This document shows, piece after piece, positions 24,000 to 37,442 of a stretch of DNA of 64,000 nt. Under the pieces are notes generated by a model, which saw nothing but the letters and a program-made list of their open reading frames with translations, did not search any database and was not told the DNA's origin. The stretch comes from Sindora glabra (lineage: Eukaryota > Streptophyta > Magnoliopsida > Fabales > Fabaceae), in contig CM035235.1 in the NCBI GenBank assembly GCA_020226215.1, positions 47,397,511 to 47,461,510 of the forward strand. The letters are read 5' to 3'. Position numbers and translations under genes: made by a program. How positions within the stretch are numbered: position 1 is the first letter of the stretch; each line of letters begins with the position of its first letter.

Positions 24000-25421
24000 G
24001 TTTGCATATGATGTCAATTTTTTATTAAAAATTAAAGTATAATGTTTGGTATACAATTTTAATAGCTGTGATGCTTCACCAATAGTTTACACATTATGAT
24101 GGTTCATAAACAATTTACATGCTGTGATACTTCATCCACAATTTACACATCCTAACAATTCATTATCAATTTGCTCTTAGCCCATAAATAGGAATTTTCG
24201 TACCTATTTGACATAATTATCAAGATAGCTCCCCCTGAAGTGCTTAAACATATATTACTTCATTTGCTATAAGTGTCTAATAATTCTTATGTTTAAAAAT
24301 GAGAATTAACATGCTGATTCTTCTATATGTTATGTTAGAATTTGATGCACATAAAGTAAATAGTATCATTTTTGCATTGAAAAATAAGAACACTTAGATT
24401 CTCAAAGAAAACATCAATCAAGGACCTCAAGGTTAATGGATACAAAATTATAGTGTCAAACTTTGATGAGTTGTAAAGCAATCATAAATTGTTGTGAGAA
24501 GAAGTAGCATCTCCAATCTTGTATTGGTAGGCTTAAGTATAATGCAAAATTTTTTGTTGCTTTATCTTACTAAAATTTATTATTATTTTGTAATTATTTG
24601 CATCATCTAACTCAAAAGATTTTAACTAATATAAAAGAATTACAAGAAGAGTTATCCCAATTTTTGTTTTCATTTAAAGTTTGTTGTTCATTATAAATTA
24701 TAGTTTCTTAGATTGGTCAACTATTATTGTTTGTTTCTATACAATTCTATAAAAAAAAATTTAATTTATGAAACTTTTGCATTTGTCATTGTTGTATCTA
24801 TTGTTATTTATTAGATTGTTCATTTAAAGTCTTTATTTGTTGCTTTCTTTTCATTTAAAGTTTATTATTCGCTACAAATTATAATTTTTTATTTCTTATA
24901 TTGTTCAATCTATTGCTATTTGTATTTATATAATTATATAGGGAAAACTTGATTATTCAATGTGAAAAAAAAAATAAATCTACTAACTTGTAAAATTATA
25001 AAGATTTTGCTCAAAATATATCTTTAAACATAACATTTTGGTTTATTAGATTGATTTTTTTACTAAAAGATGGCATTTAAGCCTTTATAGTTAAATGATT
25101 ACTATACATGTCAAATTTTTTTCGTAAGAACTGATGTTTAATATAAAAATAGATCAAATCTTAAGGCATGAGATGAATATAAAAAGAGTGAAATCAATAC
25201 ATTATTTACAAATCTTGTTATAATGCTAAAAGTGATTCTTTATTAAATGAAGTTTGTTCTCATTCCTATTGTAAAATGATTCTCTTTAGTTTTGTTCTTG
25301 CGTTCTAAATATTGCTTTAATGCAAAGTTTTGATATATTGCTCTAAATCCTTATTTGCCCTAAATATTGCTTTAATATAGAGTTACTTTAATGTGTTTAC
25401 TTTATTACTTCTTATCACCTT
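24000..25421 (+). mobile_element. CACTA-like element 5' region, plus orientation (copy B), truncated by copia
   Basis: Bases 24,000-25,290 match the reverse complement of 15,800-16,960: short repeats, TATA box, the LKVNGYKI exon, then an AT-rich part (for example GGCATGAGATGAA at 25,163 against the same motif on the minus strand near 15,890). The copia element inserted at 25,422 cuts it off. I did not find its continuation after 38,666. Confidence 0.6.
24184..24190 (+). promoter_or_regulatory. TATA box of CACTA-like module, copy B
   Basis: CCCATAAATAGGAATTTTCG at 24,181-24,200 lines up with the TATA box of copy A. It is preceded by repeated CACCAATAGTTTACACATTA-like blocks and followed about 150 bases later by the conserved exon. 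Confidence 0.55.
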
Positions 25422-27073
25422 TATTAGGTGTCAAATTAAATAGCATAGCAAAAAAAATTAAAGTATTGAAAGCCACCAAGGATCTAAGCATATGATGCAT
25501 AAATTAATGTCAGTGTTTTCATATTTGTAGCATGAAAATGATCTGCTACAAATGAGTATGCTCCTACTTTCTGATGAACAATCTAATTATCAAGATTTTA
25601 ATGATTTGATCATGAACATAAATTATTTTACATGCATGAATTGGATGGTTATGAATACATGAATAGGATTGTCACAAATCATAAGAATTATCTAAAGAGG
25701 AAATATCTCTATGGTATTTACATGAGCAATTAAATACTTCAATCTAATTAGGTGGGATCATGTTCTCTCTCTTTTTCTTCCTTTCTCTCTCTCTTTTTCT
25801 CCCTCTCTTTCTTAATGTAATGCTAGTTATAGGACTTTTCTAGTTATGAATTAAGCTCACAATCACCTCATGACTTTCTACCTATCTCATAGATAACCAC
25901 TATTAGATTTTTAACCTTGGCTAAACGTTACCTTTTTAAAAGGATTTGACTAATATTAGTTAAATATTATTATTTGTTATCTTATAAATAAAATCATATT
26001 TTGATCTCTAGCCAAAAAAATATTATGAAAGAGATAACTGGACTTTGATTATAACCTAGCCTAAATATGACTTTTGTTAACAATTAATCCGTATTTAGTG
26101 TTTGTTAAGTAAGCCTAATCATATTATGCCACTACTTAGTAAAACTTAATCATATTAGGCCTATTAGGAGCCTTAGTTTGACTAAAACTTTCTAATTATA
26201 CTATGATCCTAATGTTCAATGTACTTTTTGTGTGTGATCCTATAGGTTCTTATTATGTTTGGAATGATCTTAAAATCTTATTTTAGTATCATAGACAATT
26301 AGTGGTATTTAGCAATACATCATTACAACTTATGTAAAAAGAATATCAGTGATAAGACATAACCTTTTTACAACTAATGTTCCATGTAGTTTAGTCCTTT
26401 TTATATTGAACATTTAGACTGAACTTGAGGCATGGAATGTGTCACTCTTTTTATAATTTAATCTATATGTTTCTTGATTCCAAAATAGACTAACTAAAAT
26501 ATATAAATTAATATCATATATCAATTTATTTAAGTATGGTCATGCATTTCATTATTTCACTCAATCAAAAGGATCATGGATATCACTTTTATTACATAAA
26601 AGATACAAAATTCCTTCCAAATCACTGTATCTTTCTATATAATTTATGATATATCTAATTACTAACTTTTAGGCTAATCTTATTACAAGTGACATTTGAT
26701 GACATCAAAGAACATGACTCTTCATGTAGAGGACCATATTAACTTTAGGTCAAAGGGCCACATATATCATTATCATTATAAAAACTACTTATAACATTCA
26801 TATAGTGATCCATGTAATATTCTTATGGTGGATCAACCTAACACATTTATTCTTTAACATATACCTATGAGTTTACTTGATATATTATATTCATGATCAT
26901 GAACATCAATTAATATACATTATTATAACATTATCATGGGGACATTTAGGAATAATATAAATTATTTCATTGAAATATTAAACAAATAATTGGAATGCTT
27001 TTATAAATAAAATGTAATATAATGCATGAAAATATAATTATCCTATAATTGATTATTAGAGCATGCACTAACA
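25422..27073 (-). repeat. 3' LTR of the 25-38 kb copia
   Basis: On the minus strand it starts TGTTAGTGCATGC and ends near CACCTAATA. It matches the second LTR throughout, for example AAAAGGATTTGACTAATATT at 25,938 and 32,881. A CT-rich stretch at 25,764-25,811 is longer than in the partner. Next to the LTR is the PPT (minus AGTGCAAGTGGGATAT, 27,074-27,089). Confidence 0.87.
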
Positions 27074-27079
27074 ATATCC

Positions 27080-30000
27080 CACTTGCACTAAAGCTGATCA
27101 CTTATGTATCCAATATCAAGTGACTAAGTGTGATTATCACACTTTTGCTATGCTAGAAGCTTTGTTAATGGGTCAATGATATTATCATCTATTAATACTT
27201 TGCACATCTTCACATCTTATCCATTAAAAAGGATAAGATGAAAGCACCAAGTATATCTTTGGTCTATATAATGGCTTTTGTTGTTGTTACAATAGAGCTC
27301 CACTAGGTTTGAAATGCTATGAACTATGCAAGTTTAATAATGAACTTTCTAATCTAAATAACCTCTTTTGATGCATTAGAGGCAACAATATACTCAATCT
27401 GTGTAGTATAATAAACCATTATTTCTTAGTTTGAAGCATTCTAGCTTACAACATTGTTATTCAAGCAAAAAACATAACCTATTTATGATATAAAATTATC
27501 CTTTTCAAGTTAGAGATTGGCATTAGTATAACCCATTACAACCAATTCCTCTTCACCTCCATATATGAAGAATAAATCCTTAGTTCCTATCAAATATTTA
27601 AGGATATTCTTGATAGTAATCTAGTGATGCTTACCAAGATTTGATTGGAACCTACTTACTATGCTTATGGCGTATGAGACATTATGATAAGTGTATAATG
27701 TGGTATATATGATAAATCCAATTAGTGATCTATATGGAATCTTATTTATGTAATCTCTTTCATTTTGCGTCATAGGACAATGAACTTTAAATGAATTTAC
27801 ACCATGTGATATAGGTAAGAATCCCTTTTGGATTCTTGCATGCTAGACCATTTCAACATTTTATCAATATATGTTCTTTGACTTAGGCCAAGAAACTTTC
27901 TTGATCTATCTCTATATATCTTGATACCTATCACATGGGTAATTTTACTTAAGTCTTTCATTGAGAAATAATTATTTAACCAAGTCTTTATAGCCTACAA
28001 TGTAAGGATATCATTTCTAATAACTTGTATGTCATCCATATATAATATAAGAAAAAAATTATACTTCTATTAACCTTTTCCATAAACATAAATTCATCTT
28101 TAATCTTAATGAAATCAAACTCTTTGATTGCATTATCAAAATAAAGAATTCAACTTTGAGAAGCTTGCTTCAACTCATAAATAGATCTTTGCAACTTATA
28201 TACCTTTCTAACATTTTCAAGAGTGATAAAACCTTTAAGTCATGTCATGTACACATCTTCAAGAAGATCCCTATTAAAGAAAGTATTTTTATAATCCATC
28301 CATCATATTTTATAATTATAAACTATAATAGTAAGCAAGATCCAAATGGATTTAAGCATGACAATTAGGTAATAATTCTCATCATAGTCTGTACCATGAA
28401 TTTGCCTAAAACCTTTAGTGACTAATTAACTTTTAAAGGTTTGTTCCTTTCCATCCATGCCAATTTTTTTCTTGAAAACCCACTTGTATTGAATGGGTTT
28501 TACTCCTTCATGTGAGTTAAATAAAGTCCATACTTGGTTAGCATATATTGAATTCATCTTAGAACTCATGGCCTTAAGCCATTTCTCAATGTCTAGTCCT
28601 TTAATAATTTCTTAGTAAGTTGTGAGCTCATATTAACCATAAGCAATTCATCACCTCCTTATATCATAAGAAATCTATATCTTTCAGATTCATAACATGT
28701 CCCACTAGATTTCTGTTAGCCTTTTATTATTTGAATAGGTTTTTGTTTTATAACAACTTGTGTCCTTTGCTTGGAATAATTTATAAGTTCAATGCTATTT
28801 TGAAAGTTTCACATTTCACTCAGTCTTATTTCTCTCTTATTTTTTTTAAGAAACAAGCTCTCTTTCTAGGAAAACACCAATCCAATCAACAAACACTTCA
28901 CCCTCAACAAGATTATAGAAATAATGTCCTTTTGATTTCCTTAAGATGCCTATAAAATAACATTTATCCAATTTGGATACATATGTATTAGAGGCTTGAT
29001 GTTTTATATAGCTCTCATAGCCCTCAATATTTATTAAAGACATCTTGGGATTTTTCCTAGTTTATATCTCATATGAAATCTTTTAAAAGATTTTAAAGGT
29101 TGTCTTCGAGAATGTCCTTAAAAGGAAATTCGAAGAGCATGACTTATTATATATTGTACCATGTCTAATAAGGCATAATTTTGCCTCTGTAAAACATCAT
29201 TCCATTATGGCATTACAAAAGGAGTGAGATATGATACTATACCTTACTCTTTAAGATACTTATCAAACTCTTAGCTTAACTATTATTCATCTCAATTTGA
29301 TGGAAGTGTTTTAGTACTTTTGACAAATTGTTTTTGTGCTTTGTTATTGAATTTATCTAACTTTTCAAAGGATTTTGATTTGTACTTCAAAAGATACACA
29401 TATCCATATCTATTGAAGTCATTATTAAATATGATGAAGTACTAAGAACCCCCTTTAATAGGTGAATTAATAGGTTTACACACATCAATATATATGAAGC
29501 CGTATAGATCACTAGCCTTTTTAATGTGCCCAAGAGTCTATCATTATAGAGCTTGGTTATCCATTTCTCGATTATAAGGCTTAAGAAATAGTGCCACATA
29601 TAGGTTAGGTTTAGATTGTTGGATTGGACCATTTAGTATTTATGTTATAGACTAAAGTTTCTTAACTTTTATAACAAAAATACCTAAAGTAGAATCTCAC
29701 TATCCTTTTTCTTTTTTAAATCTTCCTAGTAAACTTTGTAGTTCCTTTTCCAATGTGTGGTCTCACCATAATAGAAGTATTTCCCTTTCTTAGCCATACC
29801 ACTAATAGGTTTTATTGTAGAGGACTTAAGCTTGAGCTTACTCTAGAATTTAGAATCTTTCTTGTTATTGCCTCTTGCCTTCACCTTTACTCTTTTATAC
29901 CATTATTATGGTATTAGATTTTGCCTCTTGCAAATTTTGTTTAGTAATTCTCAACATGCTCAACAATTCTACCAATGATTTGTCAATTTTATATATGTTG

Positions 30001-30720
30001 TAATTCATGAAAAATTAACTATAGCTCTTCAGTGACAATTCTAAAATTGTATTATCAACTAACTCTTGGCACAATGAAAAACCCAATTGCTTAAGTTTCT
30101 GAACATACCTAATCATTTTGAGTACTTGAGTCCAACAAGGTTTTGTTTTACTAGTTTGCACTAAAACAGTTCTTTAGAGATTTCAAACCTTTGATGTCGA
30201 GCTTGCCCTTATTAAAGTTTCTTGAGTTACTTAAGCATGTCATAAACTTTCATGTTTTCTTTTTTATTCTAAAACCTAGAGTTTATGGTAGCCAACATGA
30301 GGTAATTGACTTCCAAAGCATCTCAATGATGCTTCCTATATGCATCTTTCTTACCACGAGGAGCAATAGTTTCAAGTGGTTAAGGAATGGGTCTTTCTAG
30401 GATGTATAGGTTTTGCTCATGTTTAAGAATAGTTCTCAAAATCCTATATCAATCCAAGAAGCTTGTTCCAATCAATTTGTCTTTATCAAGGAACAATTGT
30501 AGTAATAGGTTATTTGGAATGTTTGCTAATTATATCTATGATAGAATATGCAAAATATATATCATATTTTTATCATTTAATATTTTCTTTTTATTTGATG
30601 TTCCTCCCACTATTTTATTCAAACAAGTAGCCCTTACTAGTAATTTGAAAATCACATCATTGAGATTTTCTAGTAGCTCAAGATCCATATTTCACCTAAC
30701 CTTAAGTCAAATTTGATTGA
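27080..30720 (-). pseudogene. Copia gag-pol polyprotein, heavily broken
   Basis: Read leftwards on the minus strand, family pieces appear in the standard order. Gag comes at about 30,700-29,950 (FFMNYNIYKIDKSLVELLSM). A zinc knuckle with Cys changed to Tyr follows near 29,750 (YFYYGETTHWKRNY). Integrase comes at about 29,650-29,330 (FIYIDVCKPIN, NRYGYVYLLKYKS), then KLDKCYFIGILRKSKGHYFY at 28,960. Reverse transcriptase has the active-site YMDDIQV (about 28,022-28,045). RNase H region pieces follow (KYLIGTKDLFFIYGG, TTQIEYIVASNASKEVI) down to about 27,350. Dozens of stops and several frame changes show it is long dead. In life it would supply the virus-like particle coat, protease, integrase, RT and RNase H. 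Confidence 0.85.
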
Positions 30721-32400
30721 TCACTCAAGATTTGACAATTTAGATAAGCAACACTTCCCAATTACATCACATACAACTCTTGAATAGTTGAGTGAGCAGC
30801 ACTTGTTCTTATCCATTTTATGAACCAAAGCTAAACTTTATGCCTCTATGACCCTTATCTTATTGATATAGCCTAATTATATCACACCTAATAACCAACA
30901 TTTAGATATTACTTTTATCTTTTCACATCTCACCAAAATAGAGGGGGTACTTTGTTTTAGCAAGCTTACCTTATACTGATTAAGGCCTTGATGAGTGACA
31001 AGCATTAGAACGCATTACAAATTATTATTGACTTACTATTTACATTAATGTATTTAATTAATTTAATTATTTTAGATCTCACCATTATTAGCCATTTTAC
31101 TTATGCATACTACCTAATATATCTCATACATTAAATAAAGCATAAAATAAAAATGTGACATAGTATAGTCCCTTAGCCACCTAGATCCTCTCAAGACAAT
31201 GGGAGGATGAACTACTAACCTAACGTGCAGCAACCTTTTTAAGCACCTTCCTTGATGATTTTCATGTGGCCTTCCTATGATTTGAACTCCTCCAAGAATG
31301 TCATGTATAATTTATATTATATTTAATAGAAGAAACCTTGGATTACATTTGAGGGAAGTTACATAAGAAAAGAATGTAAAAATTAGAAAATAATAAAGAG
31401 AAACATGATATGCTGGTTGTATTTTAATATTATAATAAGAAATAAATTCCAACTGAAAAAAGCCATACTATGGACCAAACATCATACAATACATAAAGGC
31501 TTGCAAACATGATAAAAGATAATACTAACAATTTTAAATTAAAATTTTATAATCTTTATTAATCTATTTGATTATAAAATATATTTAAATTATGATTTTG
31601 AATTATGACCTATTTAAAATTGTCATAAGAAATATATATATTTTATCTTTCAACAGTACACCAATTCTTGGTATTCCATTGCTAATCCTTAATTCTAGAA
31701 TTATAGTGTGTGTGTGAGCACGCATGCACATGCTTGCTTTACGAAATCACCTTTGTTTAGTATGTGTGTGTGTGTGAGCACGCGTGCACATGCTTGCTTT
31801 ATGAAATCACCTTTGTTTAACGTGATGATTTGCATTAATAAATCCCATTTCCATTTAACATCCATGCACGAAAAGCATGCAATGTGTGTGTGAGAGAGAG
31901 AGAGAGAGCATGCGTGCGCATGCTTGCTTTACGAAATCACCTTTATTTAACGTGATGATTTCCATTTAATAAATCCCATGTCCATTTAACATCCATGCAC
32001 GAAAAGCATGCAATGTGATTTCATGGAAACCTATAACATGGGAACATGATTTCCTTACAAGAGCTTTTAAAGAGTGGAATTAATTAACACGGGATTTAGA
32101 TTTCTAAATTGAGATCAAATCTTCAGTTGCTTTGCAATTGAGGCAACCTGAAATCATTTTGCAGCACGTTTAACTTGATTTTAGGAAAAACGAGATTTCA
32201 AATCCGTTTAACTCAGATTCGTTTAACATGATGATTTTCAACCACATAAAACGAAAACATCAAGTTTTTTTGGAGAAAAATGTAATTTCACATAAAATTC
32301 ATTATTTTTTTATTTTATGATTAAAAAAAGATTCACTTATATATGACATATACGTCAAATCAAGTAAAAACATGTAATCTAGCTCATATGTTTGCAAGTG
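30721..32400 (-). other. Long 5' leader of the copia with tandem repeats
   Basis: About 1.7 kb separate the primer-binding site from the first gag similarity, long for a copia leader. No coding similarity is seen. The tandem array at 31,706-32,020 lies here, so part of the leader may be expanded repeat or an unrecognised insertion. Confidence 0.5.
31706..32020. repeat. Tandem repeat with TG/CA and GA microsatellites
   Basis: Three copies of a GCATGCACATGCTTGCTTTA-type block followed by CGAAATCACCTTT lie at about 31,722, 31,782 and 31,912. A larger segment (GTGATGATTT through ATCCATGCACGAAAAGCATG) occurs at 31,820-31,882 and 31,951-32,012. (GT)n and (GA)n runs sit between the copies. The alternating purine-pyrimidine stretches (for example GCATGCGTGCGCATGC at 31,908) are unusual here. 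A frame at 31,708-31,893 is only the repeat translated. Confidence 0.85.
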
Positions 32401-32412
32401 GCTTTGATACCA
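32401..32412 (-). other. Primer-binding site of the copia
   Basis: The minus strand reads TGGTATCAAAGC, one base from the usual TGGTATCAGAGC that pairs with initiator-methionine tRNA. It lies one base from the 5' LTR end, where (-)-strand DNA synthesis would start. Confidence 0.85.
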
Positions 32413-34331
32413 TCGTTAGGTTTCAAATTAAATAATACAATGGAAAAATTAAAATTTATATTGAAACCCATTAAGGATTTAAGCAAAAAAATGTATAAAA
32501 AAATGTTATTATGTATACCTTTATAGCTTGAAACTTATCTATTACAAAAGAATCTACTTCTACTTCCTGATGAACAATTTGATCACCTACATTCAAATGA
32601 TCTGATCACAAACAAAACTTGTAAATACTCATAAATTGAAAGATCACAAATATATGAATAGAATTGTCATGAATCACAAATGTTGTCTAAAAGAGCAACA
32701 TCTCTATGATATCCATATGAGTAGTTGAATACTCTAATCTAATTGGATGGGATTGCTTTCTCTCTTGATGCAATGGTAGGCACAAGACTTTTCTTCTTAT
32801 GGATCATTCTCTCAATCATCTCATGACTCCTTTATAGATGATCACCATTAATTTTTTAATCTTGGCCAAATATAACATTTTTAAAAGGATTTGACTAATA
32901 TTAGTAAAATATTGTTATTTGACTAATAGTTTTATCCCATAAATAAAATCTCTTTTAATCATTAAGTAGAATTACTTAAAGAAAGAAGACAACTAGACTT
33001 TAACTATTGACTTGACCTATACATGACTTTGGTTAATAATCAGCCCATATTTAGTGTTCCCTTAAGTATAGTCTAATCATATTGTGATTTTATTTAGTGA
33101 AGTCTAATCATATTGGACCTATCATAATCAGGAGCTTTTGTTTGACTAGAAGTTCTTAATTACACCATTGCACCAATATTGGGTATGCTCTTTGTGCATA
33201 ACCTTGTAAGTTCTAATTATGTTGGCAATGATCCTAAAATCTTATTTTAGTATCACATACATTTATTCATTATCACCCAAATAGTGAAAATGTCAGTTAT
33301 TTGACATAACATTTGTATGACTAATATTCCATGTAGTTCAGTCCCTTTTATCCTTGATATTCATATTAAACTTGAGGTATGGAATTCATCACATTCTTCA
33401 TAGTTCAATCTATATGATTATTGATTTATCAATAGATTAACTAAAATAAATGAATTAATATTACATATCAATCTACTTGAGTATGACCATGCACTTCATA
33501 ATCTCACTCAACCAAGAAGTCAATGGATATCACTTCTCTTACAAAAGCAGGAACAAAATCCCATTTAGATCACTCATATCCTTTTGCATGATTTATGGTA
33601 CATCTAATTATCACCTTTTAGGACAAATTTATTAAGATGACATTTAATGGCATCAAAGTGTATGAATCTTTATATAGGGAACTATAGTGACTTTAGGTTA
33701 AAGGACCATATACATCATTATTACTACGAAACTACTCATGTTCACACAATGATCCATGTAACACTTTCATGATAGCTCGATTCAATACATTTATTCGTTA
33801 ACATGTACCTATGAGTTAAGTTGATATCTTGTATTCATAACTATAGTCATCAATTAAGATATTGATGAGAAAAAAATTTACTATTTTATTTTCCCCTATT
33901 TTATGTCTCTTAGGTTTTATATTTGCTTAATTTCACTAACTAGGCCTTGTTTTATAATTTGTGGTCAATTTTACAATATTGTAAATTTATTCAGTAAATG
34001 CTAGATTTTGACACTTTTTCTATTTTTCAATCATTTCTTTAGCTTTGAATGTTGAATTGTGGCAAACTTTATATTGCTTGAAAGTTAAAATAGAGATCTA
34101 CAACTTTTATGTTTTGATCAAATCTCAATTCGAACTTCTTCAAGCCTTTATTTGCCTAAGAAGTTGAAGCTTTGTCTTTGTTCTAGTTGAACCCATTTCT
34201 GCATTTGGGCCATATTTGCTGTTATAGGGGTTCGATTAACCTAAAACTAGTACCTAACTTCTTATAAGATATAGGCCTACAAGTTTTATGTTTGTGGGTT
34301 TTCCAAATTATGTTGATTTCATGGTCAAAAT

Positions 34332-37266
34332 TGTAACTCCCTAACTTATTAATATCTTAATCCTCATTAAATAGGAAATTATTGCATAATTAGGTCTTTT
34401 GAAACTAATTTAAGATTCTGTTAAATAAAATATTATAGATTTTGAGTTTTAGAGATTTTCTGCTCATTTCCAGAATTACTGGACCGATTTCAAAAATATG
34501 AAAATATACTTTATGAAACTCCAAAAATCATGAAATTGGATCCTATGAACCTTTAATGTGGTAACTTCATTCTGTAAAAATTTTACATAATTTTGACATC
34601 ATTAGGCTTTTCAAAACTCACAGCAAAGTGTTCCTATTCTAGTGCTGTCAAGAATTGACAACTGTAAAAGTAAGCCCTTAGTTCGGGGGTAAATCAACTC
34701 CCAATAAGCTCAAATTTGGTATGGGACTTGATTAACATGTTATATAATTTCCATAAAATTTTCAGATCAAAATTCATTCATTTACTGCTTCTGATCACTG
34801 AGTTACAATTAGTACTCAGCACTGTGACGGTAACAGGGCAATCCAAAATGTGTAATAAATTCACATAGCAGAAGAGCTTATTTTAACTGAATTTTGGCAC
34901 ACATCATTTTAAATAAATTAAGTTCACTCCTGAATTTTATCATAATTTTTAGAGCATCAAAACTTAACCAAAAGTCCCTGCAAACATACTCCTCTTACTG
35001 CCTACGAATTTACTGTTCATTTTGTCATTTACTATTCATTTGGTCATTTCCAATTTCACACATATTGCATACTTAGTTGCCTTCTACTCCAAACCAACTC
35101 ACAATACATCAAATTCATATATTTCATATAATATAGGCAAGGATTATATAGTTATACAAAAAGTTCAACTTACAAAACATATATCCATCACATAATAACA
35201 TCACAAACTCTATAAATATTTTTAATACAACTTCAAAAATTATTCTCCTTTGTTAAAAGGGCCTTTAGAAGTATCACCTGGAATGGTTAGTAACAACATA
35301 AAAACATAAGAAACAAGGTTTCTCAGTAGCTAGCTATTTCAAGAAAAATATATCAAGCCATTCCAGATCCTTAAGCCAATAAAACATACATTTTAAAATC
35401 AATTAATCAATCATTTAATACATTATTTCATACCATTGCCACTTTATACTATTGTAGGAAACATGCACCGCACACGGCAATCATCAAGCCCATTCAAGAA
35501 CTCATATAGATATTTAGATAGCCATCACAGATAATCGTACCTAGGCCTCATACACAACAATTTCACTATCTTCCTAGGAAACTCGAGTCATAAGCCTCAC
35601 ACACAGCAATCTCACGGTCTTCCCGGGGTACTTGGGCCATAGGTACTGCACACAGTAAATTCATACATATTTCATACAATGGCATAAAATACAAAAAATA
35701 TATAAATGGAAAATAAAGCTTAAGGATAAAGCTAGCTACCTTTTAAAGGTTTCCAATAGTGATGTTTCCTTTGCCCTCACTTAAAAATTTCTTTACAATT
35801 CCTCTTGCCTTTCCAACTTGTCACTTTTTAGTCTACATAAATATACATCATAGTTCGTATTAGAACATCATCATTTTTCTTAAACTTCATGCATTCTTCA
35901 CTTCCTTCATGGTCACATACACTAAACCATGAAGGAAGTACCTAAATTTTAATGTACATTCTAATACCTCCTAAATTTCATTGTAATATATTATTCTAAT
36001 CTTCTAAAAATACAATTTAAATGGCTAAATCTCCTTCCCTCCCTCCTTCTTTTCCACGATCACGGTTTTGGCTTTTCAAAAGGTGATTTTCACACAAGCT
36101 TTCATAATTTAAAATTTCATCTTCCATAGGCTTCATAATTCATAGGAATCATTCTAATTTCATCAATTTAGCCAAATTCCAAACAAATCATGCCAAATCC
36201 ATACATACACCATTATGTCTCTAAAACCCTAGTTTGTACATCATGATTTCTTGTTATTTTTACTCCAAACCAAAGCCATAGATCAACATAATAACATCCA
36301 AAACATCATTAGACATACTCAAATTATTCAAAACTCCATGGCCAACCTCCTTTGACCACACTAACATCAAAATTTCAAGAAACTAAAAAGAGTACATTAA
36401 AGAGCTTTTAGAGGAGAACATTTTTACCTCTTAGAGCAACTTGAGAATCCTCACTTAGAGCTCACCAAACTTAATCAAACTTGAGGTTTCTTTAATCTAA
36501 ACACACCAATAGATAGAGCTTGATGATAGGAGCAACTTTATCTTCTACACCTAAGCCTAAATCTCAATATTTTTGGGTGAAAATGCTAAATGAAAATTTC
36601 TCTCTCTTCCTTCTCTCTCTAACTCACAGTTTTAGCTTCTTTCATGGAGTCTTCCATGACTTTGGAGAAGAAAGGAGAAGGAGAAAGAGTTTTCATGAAG
36701 CTTCAAGGGTATTTTGGCCATTTTTAAAAATTTCAAGGGTATTTTAGTCCTTTCTCACCAATTAGTAAGGCTATTCTTGCTATTTTCTTCTAATAATGAC
36801 ACTTGTCATATGTCTATTAGCCACACTAAATAAAATTACATATTAGATCCCAAATTCTTGTTATTCATACTTTAACCACACTAAATAAAATTACATATTA
36901 GATCCCAAATTCTTGTTATTCATACTTTAACTCCTAAATTCTTGGTTATTCACACTTTAACTCATACCTAATTTTGCACTTTTACAATTTATTCCATAGG
37001 GTATTTGTCTGTTTAAAATTCCTTACACTGTCAGACTTAGATAACTCACATTTCTAGGATTTTCTAACTTTCTCTAATCATCTATTCGGTTTAGGAAAAT
37101 TAATTCTTTTCTTACTACCCTTTTTCCTTCAAAATTTCGATTATACTTACACTTAATTTCTTTCAACTTAAGATTCACTACCAAACTAATTTAAACGTGC
37201 TCTTTGTTTCTACAGCCTTAGAATTGAGAGATTCAAATGATAAAATTAAAATTTTAGGACATTACA
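34332..37266 (-). mobile_element. Solo LTR, Ty3/gypsy-type, target duplication AAAAT
   Basis: On the plus strand it begins TGTAACTCCC and ends TAGGACATTACA; on its own strand it therefore starts TGTAATGTCC and ends GGGAGTTACA, like the solo LTR at 18.8-21.2 kb. Perfect 5-bp duplications AAAAT flank it (34,327-34,331 and 37,267-37,271). Long similarity to the other copy is clear, for example TTTGGAGTAGAAGGC on the minus strand near 35,085 against TTTGGAGTAGATGGC at 21,092. It keeps about 700 bases (34,332-35,050) that are largely missing in the other copy. No internal region is present. Confidence 0.9.
36821..36960. repeat. Exact 55-base tandem duplication inside the solo LTR
   Basis: CCACACTAAATAAAATTACA... 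occurs at 36,821-36,875 and again at 36,876-36,930 without any difference I can see, followed by a partial third copy (36,931-36,960, CTCCTAAATTCTTGGTTATT). The identical copies suggest a recent duplication, or an assembly artefact. Confidence 0.9.
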
Positions 37267-37432
37267 AAAATCTAGTTGGAAGTCAGACCTATAAGAATTT
37301 ACTAATTTATTTGTTAGATTTAATTGACTTGTCACAAATAGGTCTGGGCTTCTAAAAATTACAAAGACCTTATTATTGTAATCTTAAGAGTCATCTAATC
37401 CTAGTCCAAATAGGGTTTTAGGCTAATTAGGT

Positions 37433-37442
37433 TATATAAATA
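37433..37442 (+). promoter_or_regulatory. TATA box of the 33.9-38.4 kb LTR
   Basis: TATATAAATAGGC lies upstream of a pyrimidine-rich stretch (37,498-37,520), the usual layout of an LTR promoter and transcript start. Confidence 0.5.

Noticed and set aside
15800..25290. One large element with long terminal inverted repeats (MULE-like)
   Set aside because: The promoters in the inverted copies point outwards, no transposase lies between them, and the region between is a solo LTR plus unrelated DNA; two separate copies in opposite orientation fit better.
31708..31893. Frame with repeated CVSTHAHACF segments
   Set aside because: Translation of the TG/CA-rich tandem repeat in the copia leader.
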